Shown here in pieces: positions 32,945-45,427 of a stretch of DNA of 64,000 nt. A model generated the notes under the pieces. It saw only the letters and a program-made list of their open reading frames with translations, was not told the origin of the DNA and did not search any database. Positions within the stretch are counted from its first letter, which is position 1, and each line of letters starts with the position of its first letter. A program made the translations under genes and the position numbers. Source of the stretch: Haliotis asinina (taxonomy: Eukaryota > Mollusca > Gastropoda > Lepetellida > Haliotidae); the NCBI RefSeq assembly GCF_037392515.1, contig NC_090280.1, positions 73,954,504 to 74,018,503 on the forward strand. Direction: 5' to 3'.

Positions 32945-35900
32945 TTAGGCTGCACTTTGTCTTTCTTCTACATATCTTTGGTGGATTTTCTTCTCCAAGC
33001 CGTCTTCATATTGAAGAAGCACCTTGTCTGAAACAATGAGAGAGAGTAAAGAAAACCAAAGAATGTGAGCGCTGGAAATGAAATATGTACATGAATGTTA
33101 TTGAAACAAATACACAATGTCATATGTTAAAAAAATTCTAGGTTTTAAGGGACGTGTAAAATTGACACCAGGTGCAATGAAATTGATTAGCGTGTCCAAA
33201 GTGACACAGAAAATGTCCAAATACGTTTTGTAAAAAGTTTTGGTCAATTAACAATAAATTATCACTAATTCTGCTACTAGCTGGGTTATAGTATCACTCA
33301 CAATTTGATTACTGTAACAGTGTGATGATCACGATACACAATACAATACAATAACTGAATTACAACATTACAACATAGTACACCCCCTGAAAATTGTGAG
33401 TATGAATCCCAGGGACCCTCAAATACAGGACTCAAGGTAAGTCCATGTTCAAATGTACCTGTTGAATGTTTAATTAATTCAGTTTATTGTATTCACAGCC
33501 ACAGGACCATGTAAAAAAACCATAATGGTGTAGATATCCAATATCTAGCTGACATTGAATGTCTCCAGTTCTTAGCAAGGCTAAGTATCATTTCAATTTC
33601 GACACTGAAAATCTGTTCTGGAAAAATACTGTTTATCTAAGGAATAACTGTTGTATCTTGTACTCTCAGTTTTACCTGAATGATACTCTTGTACAGAAAC
33701 ATCTTTAAGTCTCATCTTCATCTCATTTAAAAATACCTGGCAATGTCCAAGTTCTTGATATATCCCTGCCTATCCGAGACCAAGTTTAAACAAGAAGATA
33801 AAGTCATCAATATCCTCCACAACAGCAAAATGCTCTTCATGAATGTGTCTACTAATTATGTTCACAGTATGTCAATGTTTTGGTGTGAATATGGCAGAGT
33901 GGAAGGAGACAGTTGTAAGGTTTTAGAGTTCTGCTCCGATGAAGAACACTACCACTAAATTCAGTCGAGGTCAACCTTGTTGCCATGGAAATGCAAAAAT
34001 AAACATTTTATTCAGAAATCTAACCCTACCATAAGGCACAACTATAACACCAGACCTATCTATATGCCAAGTTTGATGAAGAAATAGTGAGTGGTTTTAA
34101 AGTTCTGCCCTGGAAAAGAGCACTACCAACAAATTAAAAGTCAAACTTCTTGTCATCATGGTCATGGAAACCACAAAAAATAAATTTCACACACTGGTGT
34201 AACCCCCAAAAGGCACATCTAGGGATCATGGTGAACATGGAGAACATGTGTACCAAGTTTCAAAAGGCAAAAGGTTTGGGAGATCTGCTCCGGACAAGAT
34301 AACATCCTCAAAGCCACAGCCCAAGTCATCTTTCCATGGAAACCACAAAAAAATAAATTCATATCTGGGTCTTATCCTCAAAAGCCACATCTAGGGATCA
34401 TGCTTGATATGTGTACCAAGTTTTATGAAGTTTCCATGTATAGTTTGGAAGATCTGCTCCTGACAAGATGACATTCTCATCATGTCACAGTCATAGCCAA
34501 AGTCATGTTTCCATGGAAAGTGCAAAAAATAGAATTCATTTGTACCCCAAAAAGGTACATCTAGGGATCATGATTAACATGTGTAACAGGTCTGATTAAA
34601 GCTATCACATATAGTTTTGGAGATCTGATTCACACAAAATTTGCAGACCCATGGATGGATGGGACGCACCTGGTTTCTATATACCCTGCAACTTCATTGT
34701 TGCAGAGGATAATAATGATTAGAAATCCTAAATTGAGCATATCTAATGTTAGTACATTCTGGTAAACCTACTAGTAATGTAGACATACCTCCGTCCACGG
34801 CCACAACTATGGCTGGATATGTTGTCCCGTTCGATATGTTGTAGCGGGCACTAACCTTGTCCCCTTGTGAAAACTGAAATGCAGATTTGTGAATTATATT
34901 GCTCAAGCCCTGTCTACCAATACAAGTCGTACACAAAAGCTGGAATTGTGTTGAAAAATATGTTCTTTGACATCATCAGTGGGGACTATTGAGGGGAGTC
35001 AGCTATTGTGATAGTGATAGTCTATTGCAACATACTATTGTGATAGTGATAGTCTATTGCAACCAACTACTGAAGTACTAGATCTATTGTTTTTCTCCTT
35101 GAATTGTCCCATATGAAGATATTTCCCGATTGAATATATAGCTCATATGAAATAAAAACAAGCTGAAGTAGTTTCAGTCACTTTTAAAGCAAACTGAACG
35201 AATGTGGTTCTTCCTATATTTTGCAATGTGCATTTATCAACCTTAGTCAATGATTAAACTGTCGATAGTCTTAGATACTATAGATGTATCGTTTCTACCA
35301 TCCATTGATTGCTATCGGAGACTCAACAATTGCAATCCATTGATTGTTCGATGTATTGTTACTATCATCATCATACTAACCTTTGACTTGAGGGGTCTGA
35401 GGAGACTTTGCTCTATCCAGGAATCATATGACTTAGAATAACTCATCCAGTGAACCTTCACACGAGAATTTCTTTCCTCCATAATTTTCACCTTGAACCT
35501 GATTAGAACATAATATGAGGAACTAGTAAAACCTACATATTTTTGTTATTTGTTTTCTTATCCTGCATTGCTCCTTTATGCATTTACTGCTTTACTTTTG
35601 ACAAGATGAAGCTTTGCGATGGAAACGTCAAAGAGAAGTTGTTCCAACCATGCGAGTCACCATAGTGCCATCGCACTGCACCCACATGACCTCATAAGCG
35701 CAGATGTCATGTATCCTCATATTACTGCATAAACAAAACCTCTGAAGAAACGATAGTGGGAAGGTAGCACAGCAATTGGCGGGCGAAAAAGCTGAGTTAT
35801 GCAGGATAGCTGTGCTGCCAAGGGACCAAAAATAAGCCATGTCCCTCAAATAGTGACTGGCGAAAACCATGTCACATTTTGAAAAACCATCCTTCCATGA

Positions 35901-38900
35901 TGGATCTAATGGAGCAATTACTATGGAGGGCCATCTTGAAGGCTACATCTATAACTTCATGAGGGTTATTAGCCCGAGGAGGGTCCAAGTTGGCAGCCAA
36001 CAGCAAGGTGTTACAACTCACTTACACCTTACATGTCTTAGAAACAGGAAGAAAAAGTCATTTCACTTCATCCTCAGTCGAAGAGAGAGATGGAATCGTA
36101 AATGATCTGTTCGTCTGTCCTGGGAGCTGATTTTCGCAATTGAGTCTGAGCACAGTCCCAAGTGAATGGCTCCATGGCAGTCTAGTCAAAACAAAAACAG
36201 GTGACATCAAGGGCATGCAGCTCACTCACCCTAGCTGTCGTGGCCAAAGCATGGAGAAAAAAAGTCTAACAACATCTAAAAGTGGTTCAAATGGCACCTC
36301 CAGCAACATACAAAACACCACATTCAGATCCCAAGCAGGCGGTCTGAACTTGGGCCTCTGATCCCCAAGACGGAAAGAATGCAACAAACCTTGCTATTCC
36401 GGAATCTTTCTGTCCTTAGGGACAGCTAACACTGAATTCACAGCTACCAAATACATCTTAATGGTGCTGACCCCAAGGTGTCTGCAATTATCCAAAAACA
36501 AGAAACTCCGCTAAGAATTGAGGTGATGCAGTCATCGGATCCAGATGTTTGTCCTTACAAAAACTCTCAATAGACCTAAATTTATCGTCATATAACCCCC
36601 GAGTATAGGGTCTGTGTGCCCGAGTGATAGCACTTGCAGCTCTAGCAGAAAATCCCTTTGTATGTAAAGCCCTCTGCAAATAAACTAAGTGTGCAGATGA
36701 AATTGACCTGGAGTTGGGCGCAGCATTCCTCTGATGTAGATAAGCTGCAATAGGCTTGGTTATTCATGTGAAAAGCCACGGAGCCAAAGAAATTCCAGTT
36801 GGTTATGGATACCATTGAAAATGAACCTGAGGAAACACCTGTCTCTGGGGTGGACTGGCACATGCAGATACGTGTCCTGTAGACTGATCAGGTAGTCATG
36901 ACCAAGTGAGTTAATATTTAACGTCACATTGGCAATATTTCAGCCATATCGTCACGATCAGGTAGTCCTGAGGTTTGCTTCTGGTCCTTAGCAGACCCAA
37001 CATGTCATTTGAAAGTGAGGCGGGGGTTCTAGGTAATGTTCATTGAACCAAGATACATTGTGGATCATTCTGAACTTGTCAGTCCTTTTTGTGGATTAGA
37101 AACACTGGGGAGTAAGACCCTGGTGTCAGCGTTGGAGCATGTACTATGTCTATGACTTTCTTGTGTAACCTAATGTTTATATTGTCTAAAAAGATTTGCT
37201 GTTGATTGGAGGAATAAACCTAGTGCTAACACTAAGAGCAGAGTATTGTCTATCAGTGACAGTCGATAACCATACGTGCCATGTTGATGACAAGCTTGTC
37301 TCCTATTTGCCTGTTCCTCCAATATCGACCCAGTCTCCCACCTACTGAAGTGTCTGTGACTGGAATGACTGAGGGTGGGAGTTCCAAGTCGGTACGGTCC
37401 AACCTTTCATTGTTTACCCCTCTGGGATTTCTGTCTACTGGAACTCCTCTCCCACCAAGGTTGGTAGTTCCCAACGTGTTTACCTCTCTCACAACCTCTA
37501 CACTGAAAGGACTGACTACACTAGGGCGGGCTGGAGGAACGCCTAGGTTCATAATTCCCTGTCCTAGAAACCATAAGTACTGAATTCTTCGACACTTGTT
37601 TCAAAGCTTTCAGAGCCATCTCATCACGACCCTGAGCAGATACCCGAGAGTGAACACTGGACACTTCACCATTAAACAGGAAGGCAGCTGACCAATGTTG
37701 CCTAGTAACCTCTGTTTAATCTCTGAGTCCCAATCCGATAATGCCAAGTGCCCCAAATGATGTGTGAATGTGACTTCAACTAATGCCGCCTTTAGATGGT
37801 TACTCACGTGTTCCATTTGTCTCTGTTGAAAAGTCATCATGGTTTGTAGGTGATCAATGCCGTTCAGATTGTTCTCCAACAAGTCCTGAGCAATTGCCCA
37901 CAAATCAGAAACTAGTGCCAATAGAGATTTAAGAGAACGACGAATTTCCATTTCAACAAAGGCTCAGTGAGTGTCTGGCATACACAGCATCACAGGCTTA
38001 AAGTGAGATAATCTGCAACCTCCAAAACAAGGACAGGAAAATCATCCTTCCTAAAACGTTGCGCTTTAATGGAACGGGTGAGGGATAACTTAGCAAAATA
38101 CCCTATCCAACACTGATATCAAGTCTTTTTAGTTTCCAGAGAGGAGTCCTCCTATACTAGAATAAAATCGCCATCCGTTGAATCCAACTGATAGTTATAA
38201 GATCTATGGACAGGCAAATGACTCCTAGACCTACATCTTGGCTTGACAGATGTCCCACTCTCGTTCTTCAGACGTTGCGTTCAGGCAGTAATGTGAGTAT
38301 ACGTGACATAAGCACTTATGGGGTCACATGGGCACAGTATGATGGCAATATGGCGACTCGAAATGGTTTGAACAACCTCTCTTCAATGGTTCCATCGCAC
38401 AGCTTCATCTTGTGAAAAGGAAAGCAGTAAATGCATAAAGAGTAATGCAGGATAAGGTAAAGATCAGGCTAACAGAAGTCCATGTTATATATTATCTTAC
38501 ATATGTAATCTCTTGTCTCATGAGGAACGTTTAAGCGAAAAGAATTTCTTTGCCTTGACAATTTCATCATGGGTAACTGCTTATATATTTGAACAAACGA
38601 GTTCTGAATTGTCTGCACTGCATGACCTTTTAGCCAACCATTGGAAAATATTTAATCAATGTAGTAACTTATACGTCGATGACAACAGATCCTGGTTAGA
38701 AAGATTCTTACCACATTCCTGTTTCTTCATCCTTCCCCTCCATCATTTTCCCAATCATCTGAAATGTAACCAAATGAGAAAAATAACTGCAGGTAGAGCC
38801 AATATTCTTATGTCACTCCTCGGATCATACTGCCACATGGTATGATTTGGGTCCTTTGATAATAAATTGCTGACTCGATGCATAAGTTCTGAGAAGAGAT

Positions 38901-41900
38901 CAGCCTGACAACATATACATGTACAATGAATTAAAAGCCCTAAAGCAAAGACTGCTTGACGGGCATTTAGAAGATGCTATTTGACGAACACAAAGAATTT
39001 CTGGATTCTTGCACCAGATGAGGTATATCTTCTTATATCAGGTGAGTGAATAGGATAAAAAGAAGATGAAATCCAGAAAATTCTTTACGTTCAAAGACAC
39101 ACAGCATTTGCATCTTTTGTCTGTCATTGCTTTCCAATAAAATGATGAACCTACATGGAAACAGTGGAAAACATCAATATATTCAAAATGCTTTTTAGAA
39201 AGTCAAATTAACCATGACTCATCCCATTAAGGAACCAGGATCCATAACGATTTGTGTGTGTAAGCTCATTATTCATAATTCTATCTTTATATGTCAGAAT
39301 CTGTACAGTACTCCATATGCACATTTCTACACTGACATGTACTTAGATGTTCCATCAAAACTTTGTTTAATAACATATAATGTAGTGAGTTCTGTGAAAA
39401 ACCCAAGTCTTACATACCATACTCTTATCCTCTTTGTGTCCATGGATCAAGTCATCCGAGACAGTATCCTGTAAGTACAGATAATGTTCGGAGTTGAAAT
39501 TTGGGTACTTATCAAAAAATGATTCTCTTCGAAAGTTTTAGACTCCCTTTAAACACTCAGTGTGTTACACATATATGGTTTCATCAAAGACTGATTTCTC
39601 CACTAACTTAATGCAGCTGAATTGCATGAGGATCAGGCATAAAGTTGCTGAAGTGCATGTGCAAATATCACGTATGTGAACAGATGCATCGTGGTGTAAC
39701 GTTTCGCGAAGAATTCTCCGAGTTTCACTGATTATCATAATTTTCCGAACTCATGACCAATAAACATTTCAACAGTACGAATTTGTTTTACGCTACATCA
39801 TTTCATGTGTAAACAGTACCTTATAACAGTATGGAACACTTTGCAAAATTTAGTTGAGAACAGCTGACCGAAGTAAGTGGCTATATTTACACTAGTGAGT
39901 CTAAACTTTTGATCCTCGTATATTGTAGTATATGGTATCCTTGCTATAAAATCTGCCGTCATGATAATCAAGATCTGCACCAGGTGAAGCAGTCAGTGTA
40001 TGTGAATACATGGATGTTGCTGTACTTACCCCAAAAAATATATTGAGACAAACAAATAAACGAACACAGGAAAATTCTAGTTCTTTTAATATTTTCCAGC
40101 TTTCAAGATCAGCTTTGATTAGACAGAGGAAATCTAAACAGAACACTGCCATGAAGAGAATTGAAACTTCAGACATAAATATTAGTGTAAATAATCTCTA
40201 CAACAAGAAATATTACACATGACTTTGTACACCATGCCACTCTTTTTTCACCCATGACTTGGTGTGAATTTTGTGTGATAAATTTGTAGGAGTGTGAAGT
40301 CTATATTGCATCATTGAGAATCTCTTCAATGTAACCAATGATACATTTTGGCTTGCTGCTGCTGTGGTGATATGGATGGGTGCAGGTCTTTCACATTTGA
40401 CCAGAGTCTAACAACAATTTATCATGGATGCCATTTTGGTTGACTCTAGGATGTGTGATCTAGACCAGTTGTCGAACGACCACCTAGGTCCTTTTCAGAA
40501 GTCTCAGATACTAAGAGGATTAGAGTTCTGACACTGTATGCTTGGGATTTAAAGTCTGATGCCAAGACTAATGTTTCAACGATTTGTTTTACGTAAGTAT
40601 GTTTAAACCTAAAACTGCCTCCATTACACAACATATCTCTCCAATAAGGACGGAACAGGAGGCCAGTATCTTTCATTTATTGGTGATCTAGCTTCGTATA
40701 TTGGCGACTTTAGCGCATATATTGGAGCCCCACTTTCACATACTGGCGCCCTATTACTGACCCTGTCCTAACGCAAAAATCAGAACAATAATACCCCTGT
40801 TATTGATATACAGAAACAAAAACGCAATGTTTTCATCCACTAATTACACGTCAAATGTCACTCTAGCACCGTCACGTTCCACAACAAAGTGTACAGATCT
40901 AGCAGCAGTATAACGGGGATCACAACCCACTGATCTGCAGTCAAGTTGTACATTCATTGCACACAAGTTGCACTGTAGCCGTCGTCATGTTACGAAACTA
41001 GAGCGCCAGTATGCATGATTTTAGGTTTAAGCGCAATAAACTCCTCAGAATCGCCAATATTCGCGCGCCTGGGTTGGTCCTCGACCTAATGACCTCGGAC
41101 TCAACCAGCCGCGCGAATATTGGCGAGTCTTCAGAGTTTATTTCTTACGTAAAGACATATCTATCATTTATTTAAAGATGTGAAAGTTCTGCTTGCTTGG
41201 AGACAAAAACAGTTCAATAATGAGTTGACATATTCTGTGTAGTTGTGCACAGTACTTACATCACTAGATTCCACCACTTCCATTTCTGATGGGCCATCAT
41301 CTTGAGATGCCTGAAATAACAATTTAACGACATTACACAATGTCTACCACAAAAACACAGCACAATGAACATGTTAAGCATAGATATATGAACATAAGTT
41401 TCAACTGAGTATCAACATTCCAGAGATTGGTGCCAACCCAAAGTGTTGCAGATAGTAGTTTCATGCATCAAAATTGGTAGTTTGAACATAAAACTAGTAA
41501 TCCACTAAATACTTTAAATCATGATGGATTCTGAGAAAGCTAATATGACACTTGTCAAGGGTGAAGCTTTAATTTAACACACCTCTACAAGCAGATTTCC
41601 AAATTATCACCTATACATTTATTCTTGTCTCTTTCTCGTGAAAATGTATTCAATTGTGTAAAAGACATGTTTTGTCTATATATCCAAATAATAATGAATT
41701 TTCTTCAAATTTCATAGAATTTCTAGTGCAATTGTACACTCAAATTTGTAGCTATTACGATAAATTTGTACATCATGGCATCTTTTATATTTTACCAACC
41801 TTAAGAGTCCTTAGTTCTGCTTCTAAAGTAGCTATCCTCTTCTCTTGACTCTCAATAATGGCTTGCTGCCTTTTCAGTTCTTGTCTCAACTTTTCATTTT

Positions 41901-44101
41901 CCCTTTTCCATGACAATTCGTCTTTTTGCTGTAATGAAAAATGTTGCAATCTTTAATCAAGTTGTTGTGTAGGTCTGTCTGACTGCAATATACATGTAAT
42001 ATATAGTGTGCAGGCAACATACAGAAATCCCAAACGTAGCATATGTTGGATATACTACCTTAAGAAAATGGGGCTGTAACGATTCATCAAGAATTGAATC
42101 TGACACCGTAGTTTCAATTTTTGATAACCATTATTACTATTTTAATTCAGTACTTGAATACCTATTTGAATTATTGCCACACAGCAAGAACATAATTTTG
42201 GGCACTGAAATAAGGTGTTAAATGATTGGTTGATGTTATGAAATGAGAATTGTTGCTTGTAGACATCGCTATGTTGAGGATGGATTTTGAAAGTTAAAAA
42301 GCCGACTATGAGACTGTTAAATGAAATCTGATGTTTTCACTCATATGAAGAATTGAAATGAAAATAATCAAACCTTTCCCTGTTTCATTATCTTTAGAGT
42401 CCTGTTAAACTTTTCTTTTCCAATCTTTCCATCACTAAAATCTAGCAATGCTTGGTACAAGGCTTCTTCATCTCTGGTTCCTGGGACTTCTTTGAACAGC
42501 GCCCTGTTGACAATCGTGGATTTCTGTTTTGGATGTTGGTTGAGTCGATACTGTTTCATGATGCTTGACGCAGTATCATAACATCTTTGAGACATCACGG
42601 AAACTGCCAAATGTTCCTTGTAGGCACCCCCAAAGTAGGTCTGAAATAGAATAACACACTTAATATCATTATTATTACTTATTATTATTAATCTATTTAG
42701 ATAGTGCCGAGTTCCAGCTAGGCTGCTCAGAGGCGCTTTGTTTTTCCCTCCATTGCTGGATGTCAGTCTCAACATTACGTTATTATCAATCTCTACTCCC
42801 TGGGGATCATACAGCCACTAGGTGCACCAAGTTAAATATAGCTTACCCATCCTTACTAGATACCCATTCATAACTGGGTGGACTGGGACACATAGTCTTA
42901 GTACTTTGAGCAAGTTTCATGACAAGTGAGTCTTTGCATATATTCATGTGGCAAACATCTGCTCATTCACTAAAGCATTCTAGGGTTCTTTTAAGTACAC
43001 AGGGTTGTGTAGTGCACACTAGGGTTTGTGACAACAATGAAAGAGTCTTAACTTATCCATATGAATAACGGACATGCTCTATATCCATGCTCCGATCATG
43101 AGTTATTGCTATAAAAAAATTGATGGGAGATAAGTAATCCTTCTGAATAAGTACCTGATTGTAACTAAAATATAGTGACAAACTACTGCCATGAACTGAC
43201 CATTTTTGATATGCACATACCTTCTCCGATTCCAAACCCAAAACTGCCATGCATTTAGCCCTCCATTCTTTAAGTTTGGAGTCTAGCACTCGTGTAGGGT
43301 CACATTGGCGTTTAGATGGGTGGAGTCTTCTAAATGTCTGAAATGATTAAGTAGTAACAATAATTATATTGAACATGATCAAAGACTTTGATTTGGTATT
43401 TTTTGTATACCAGCATGTTGTTTTTCATGCATACCTACATGTTGTTTTAACTTCATAGCTATTGATGTATGTAAGTCTTTCTTATACTTCATTCTTGATT
43501 GACAAAGGTGTAAGAATTGATACTGAAATGTCACATCACATAATAAACAAGTTGTTGATCTATAAAGCATCATATTTTTGTATTTTTGGTTTTGAGAGAT
43601 AGATGTATGAGGCTTTCTGGCCACTTTTGTTCTCAGTGCCTTTGGAGACTCTCATCTTGCTCATAAACTTGGGGGGCGTGGTGGGCAAGTTGTCCAAGTG
43701 TTTTAGCAAACTTTGAGGTGCCGGGATCGAGCCCACCTGTGACCAGGTGTAAACACCTTGGAGTCAACTTTGTGTGCAGACTCTTTCAGTGTTGTCACAA
43801 CCTATATTGTACAGTACACAATCCTGTGTGCTTAAGTTAAGATTGGTTATACGGAGTGCTTTTGAGATTGACATACTGTAATCGAAGGAAAAAAAATGAA
43901 GCACCTGTGAACAGCCTAGCTGGAAATCGGCACAGTATCAATAGATAATACATGTATATATAATGAAAAGGTTTTTTAGTGGTCTAATTACCTCTACGAT
44001 AGCCTGAAAGTCGTTGGTGTTCAACACCTGGCCTTTGATGTCAGATGTGTCCTCCAAACAAACTGGTTCAGGAGAAACTGCAATGCTTGTCGGGGATTGT
44101 T
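32945..44101 (-). CDS. host nuclear-type protein, C-terminal exons (coiled coil + Tudor/chromo-like modules)
   Basis: Eight exons read in phase: 44101-43992, 43337-43221, 42640-42374, 41928-41800, 41310-41260, ~35491-35381, 34873-34789, 33027-32945 (stop TAA). Each has AG before and GT after. In order they encode: an acidic linker (QSPTSIAVSPEPVCLEDTSD); a helical domain over two exons (TFRRLHPSKRQCDPTRVLDS ... TYFGGAYKEHLAVSVMSQRC) I do not recognise with confidence; a coiled coil (KRENEKLRQELKRQQAIIES); an acidic piece (ASQDDGPSEMEVVESSD); a Tudor/chromo-like strand set (RVKVHWMSYSKSYDSWIEQS); and a second such module (FSQGDKVSARYNISNGTTYP ... VLLQYEDGLEKKIHQRYVEE). The layout suggests a chromatin- or histone-binding protein, by inference. 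The acceptor at ~35.49 kb is ambiguous: 35491 keeps phase, and 35498 has the better consensus. The first exon needs a phase-1 partner upstream. Confidence 0.7.
33880..34735 (+). repeat. irregular tandem repeats, ~170-180-bp unit
   Basis: Blocks such as CATGGAAACCACAAAAAATAAA, CACATCTAGGGATCATG, ATGTGTACCAAGTTT and GGAGATCTGCTCCGGACAAG recur four to five times at 169-181-bp spacing. The array ends in CCTGCAACTTCATTGTTGCAGAGGATAAT, a small hairpin. It fills the intron between the two last Tudor/chromo-like exons of the minus-strand gene. Confidence 0.8.
35003..35065 (+). repeat. 31-32-bp direct tandem duplication
   Basis: CTATTGTGATAGTGATAGTC plus TATTGCAAC is repeated twice in immediate succession. 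Confidence 0.9.
35558..38455 (-). mobile_element. DIRS-like tyrosine-recombinase retrotransposon fossil
   Basis: A 2.9-kb unit with inverted terminal repeats of about 195 bp (35558-35750 and 38257-38455; outer sequence CTTATCCTGCATTGCTC against its reverse complement, moderately diverged). Minus-strand remnants in order: a gag-like helical piece (~37.95-37.61 kb), the start of a DIRS-type reverse transcriptase region (TSVGGRLGRYWRNRQIGDKL, ~37.3 kb), and the N-terminal core-binding part of a tyrosine recombinase (GFSARAASAITRAHRPYTRG, ~36.6 kb). Inverted ends plus RT and recombinase remnants define DIRS elements. It is much shorter than full-length relatives and clearly broken, with several interruptions. 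It lies in an intron of the minus-strand host gene; divergence of its ends suggests moderate age. Confidence 0.75.
38456..41030. other. intronic stretch without recognised genes
   Basis: This lies between the acidic exon at 41.3 kb and the DIRS-like fossil. I cannot identify an exon here, though a small one would be easy to miss and is possible. A GAGTCTAAACTTTTGAT terminal-repeat-like motif occurs at about 39.90 kb. Confidence 0.35.
41036..41141. repeat. 106-bp near-perfect palindrome
   Basis: ATAAACTCCTCAGAATCGCC followed by AATATTCGCGCG is mirrored by CGCGCGAATATTGGCGAGTC and TTCAGAGTTTAT, with the centre around GGTCCTCGACCTAATGACC. The arms are about 45 bp. It could be a MITE hairpin; no target duplication is evident. 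Confidence 0.8.
42985..43055 (-). repeat. fragment of the SINE-like repeat at 43.67 kb
   Basis: TTAAGTACACAGGGTTGTGTAG and GTTTGTGACAACAATGAAAGAG are the reverse complement of the 3' half of the repeat at 43672-43885. Both lie in the same host gene, in adjacent introns. Confidence 0.65.
43672..43885 (+). repeat. third SINE-like family, tRNA-like head
   Basis: It begins GGGGGGCGTGGTGGGCAAGTTG, has a B-box-like GCCGGGATCGAGCCC, and ends in a poly-A-containing tail (AATCGAAGGAAAAAAAATG). The body differs from both common families of the window. A reverse-oriented partial copy lies at 42985-43055. Confidence 0.6.
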
Positions 44102-44339
44102 CTGTGTATTTTCAAAACAAACAGTGTTCAAATACATGTCAAACTATAAACAATTAAACAGTTCCACATAGCTTATATGCATTGCTTCTCCTCTGTGTTA
44201 CTACCCACAATATGGCAATGTTGATATGACGTTCCTATTAATCATTTATAACTTTATAACGTTGGCGGTATTCTGGTGTGTCAGTTGCCTAGACATTATC
44301 TTCCAGGTACCTAAGGAAACTGTCTGTATTCATGAACCT

Positions 44340-44580
44340 GACATTCCTTCTTTTCAGAAGGCGACTCAGCTTGTCGCAAGAGGCGACTAACGGGATCGGG
44401 TAGTCAGACTCGCTGACTTGCTTGACACGTCATCGGTTCCCAATTGCGCAGATCAATGCTCATGTTGTTGATCACTTGATTGTCTGGTCCAGACTCGATT
44501 ATTTACAGACCGCCGCCATATAGCTGGAATATTGCTGAGAGCGGCGTAAAACTCAACTCACTCACTCACTCACTCACTAC
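44340..44580 (+). repeat. R2-family repeat with good tail
   Basis: TCGCAAGAGGCGACTAACGG, GACTCGCTGACTTGCTTGAC, TGGTCCAGACTCGATTATTT and GAGAGCGGCGTAAAACTCAA then CACTCACTCACTCACTCACT. It is the clearest example of the tail shared with SINE-T. Confidence 0.9.
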
Positions 44581-44929
44581 AAATTGGTGCATCTAGGGAC
44601 TAAGCTGCCATTTTTCAGAAATTCAACGCCATTTTTTTTCAAATTCAATGCCAAGTATACTGGACCTAGCAGTCTTGTATATATTAGCAAGATATGTTAA
44701 TAGTTATGAAAACTTGTAGGAGATGATTCAAAGAATGTTATGTTATCACAAGTCCACCCTCATACCTCTTATTTTTCAGGTGATTGTTACAGTCTTCAAG
44801 AACATTCTGTGTACTTGATTGAGATAGACAGACCCTAATTTATTACAAAATAATTGCCAAATACACACCTACATGAAAGAAGAAGAGGTCACTTCCAATA
44901 TTCCACGACTGGATTGCATTGCATGTTCT

Positions 44930-45064
44930 TTAACGTCTCACTCAGCACTATTCCAGCTATATGGCGGTGGGCGGTAAATAATGGAGTTTGAGCCAGCCAA
45001 TCCAGTGATCAACAGCATTAGCATTGATCTTAGCAGTTGGGATACAATGACACGTGTCAACATA
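44930..45064 (-). repeat. R2-family repeat, partial
   Basis: CACTATTCCAGCTATATGGC, AGCCAGCCAATCCAGTGATC and ATGACACGTGTCAACATA in forward text. It lacks the head half. Confidence 0.75.
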
Positions 45065-45427
45065 CCTTCCGGACGTACTTTTTCAACATTAAGAAAACAA
45101 AAACCAAAAAAATAAATAAATTAAATTTCCCTCTTAAAAACATAAATTCTTGACATTTTCAGTGGCCAAAAATGTACACTTACAAGAAACCTTTTCTGAG
45201 TTTATGTTTTTGCCCAATAAATTGCCAGAAGTAAAACACTTTTGATATTTAGAAGGAACATTAATTTGACTGGTGGTTTCACTTTCAGTTTTTTCTCTTC
45301 CTGCCTTCAAGTCTTCAAACAAAAATCTGTACAACAACAAACAAAATTGGTCTTGCCTAACATTGTTGAAAAAGGTTTCTGCAATAACTACATGAGACTG
45401 TGACTTCTCATATGGTCCTTCAGCTCA

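Noticed and set aside
33743-33958. 71-codon plus-strand frame
   Set aside because: It partly overlaps the start of the tandem array and shows no domain or splice context.
37281-37583. 100-codon plus-strand frame
   Set aside because: It is the antisense shadow of the DIRS-like remnants.
45134-45340. Minus-strand open frame beginning in FLFEDLKAGREKTES as a host exon
   Set aside because: An acceptor exists, but the frame does not join in phase to either the upstream or downstream exons, and the only good donor leads to an immediate stop.
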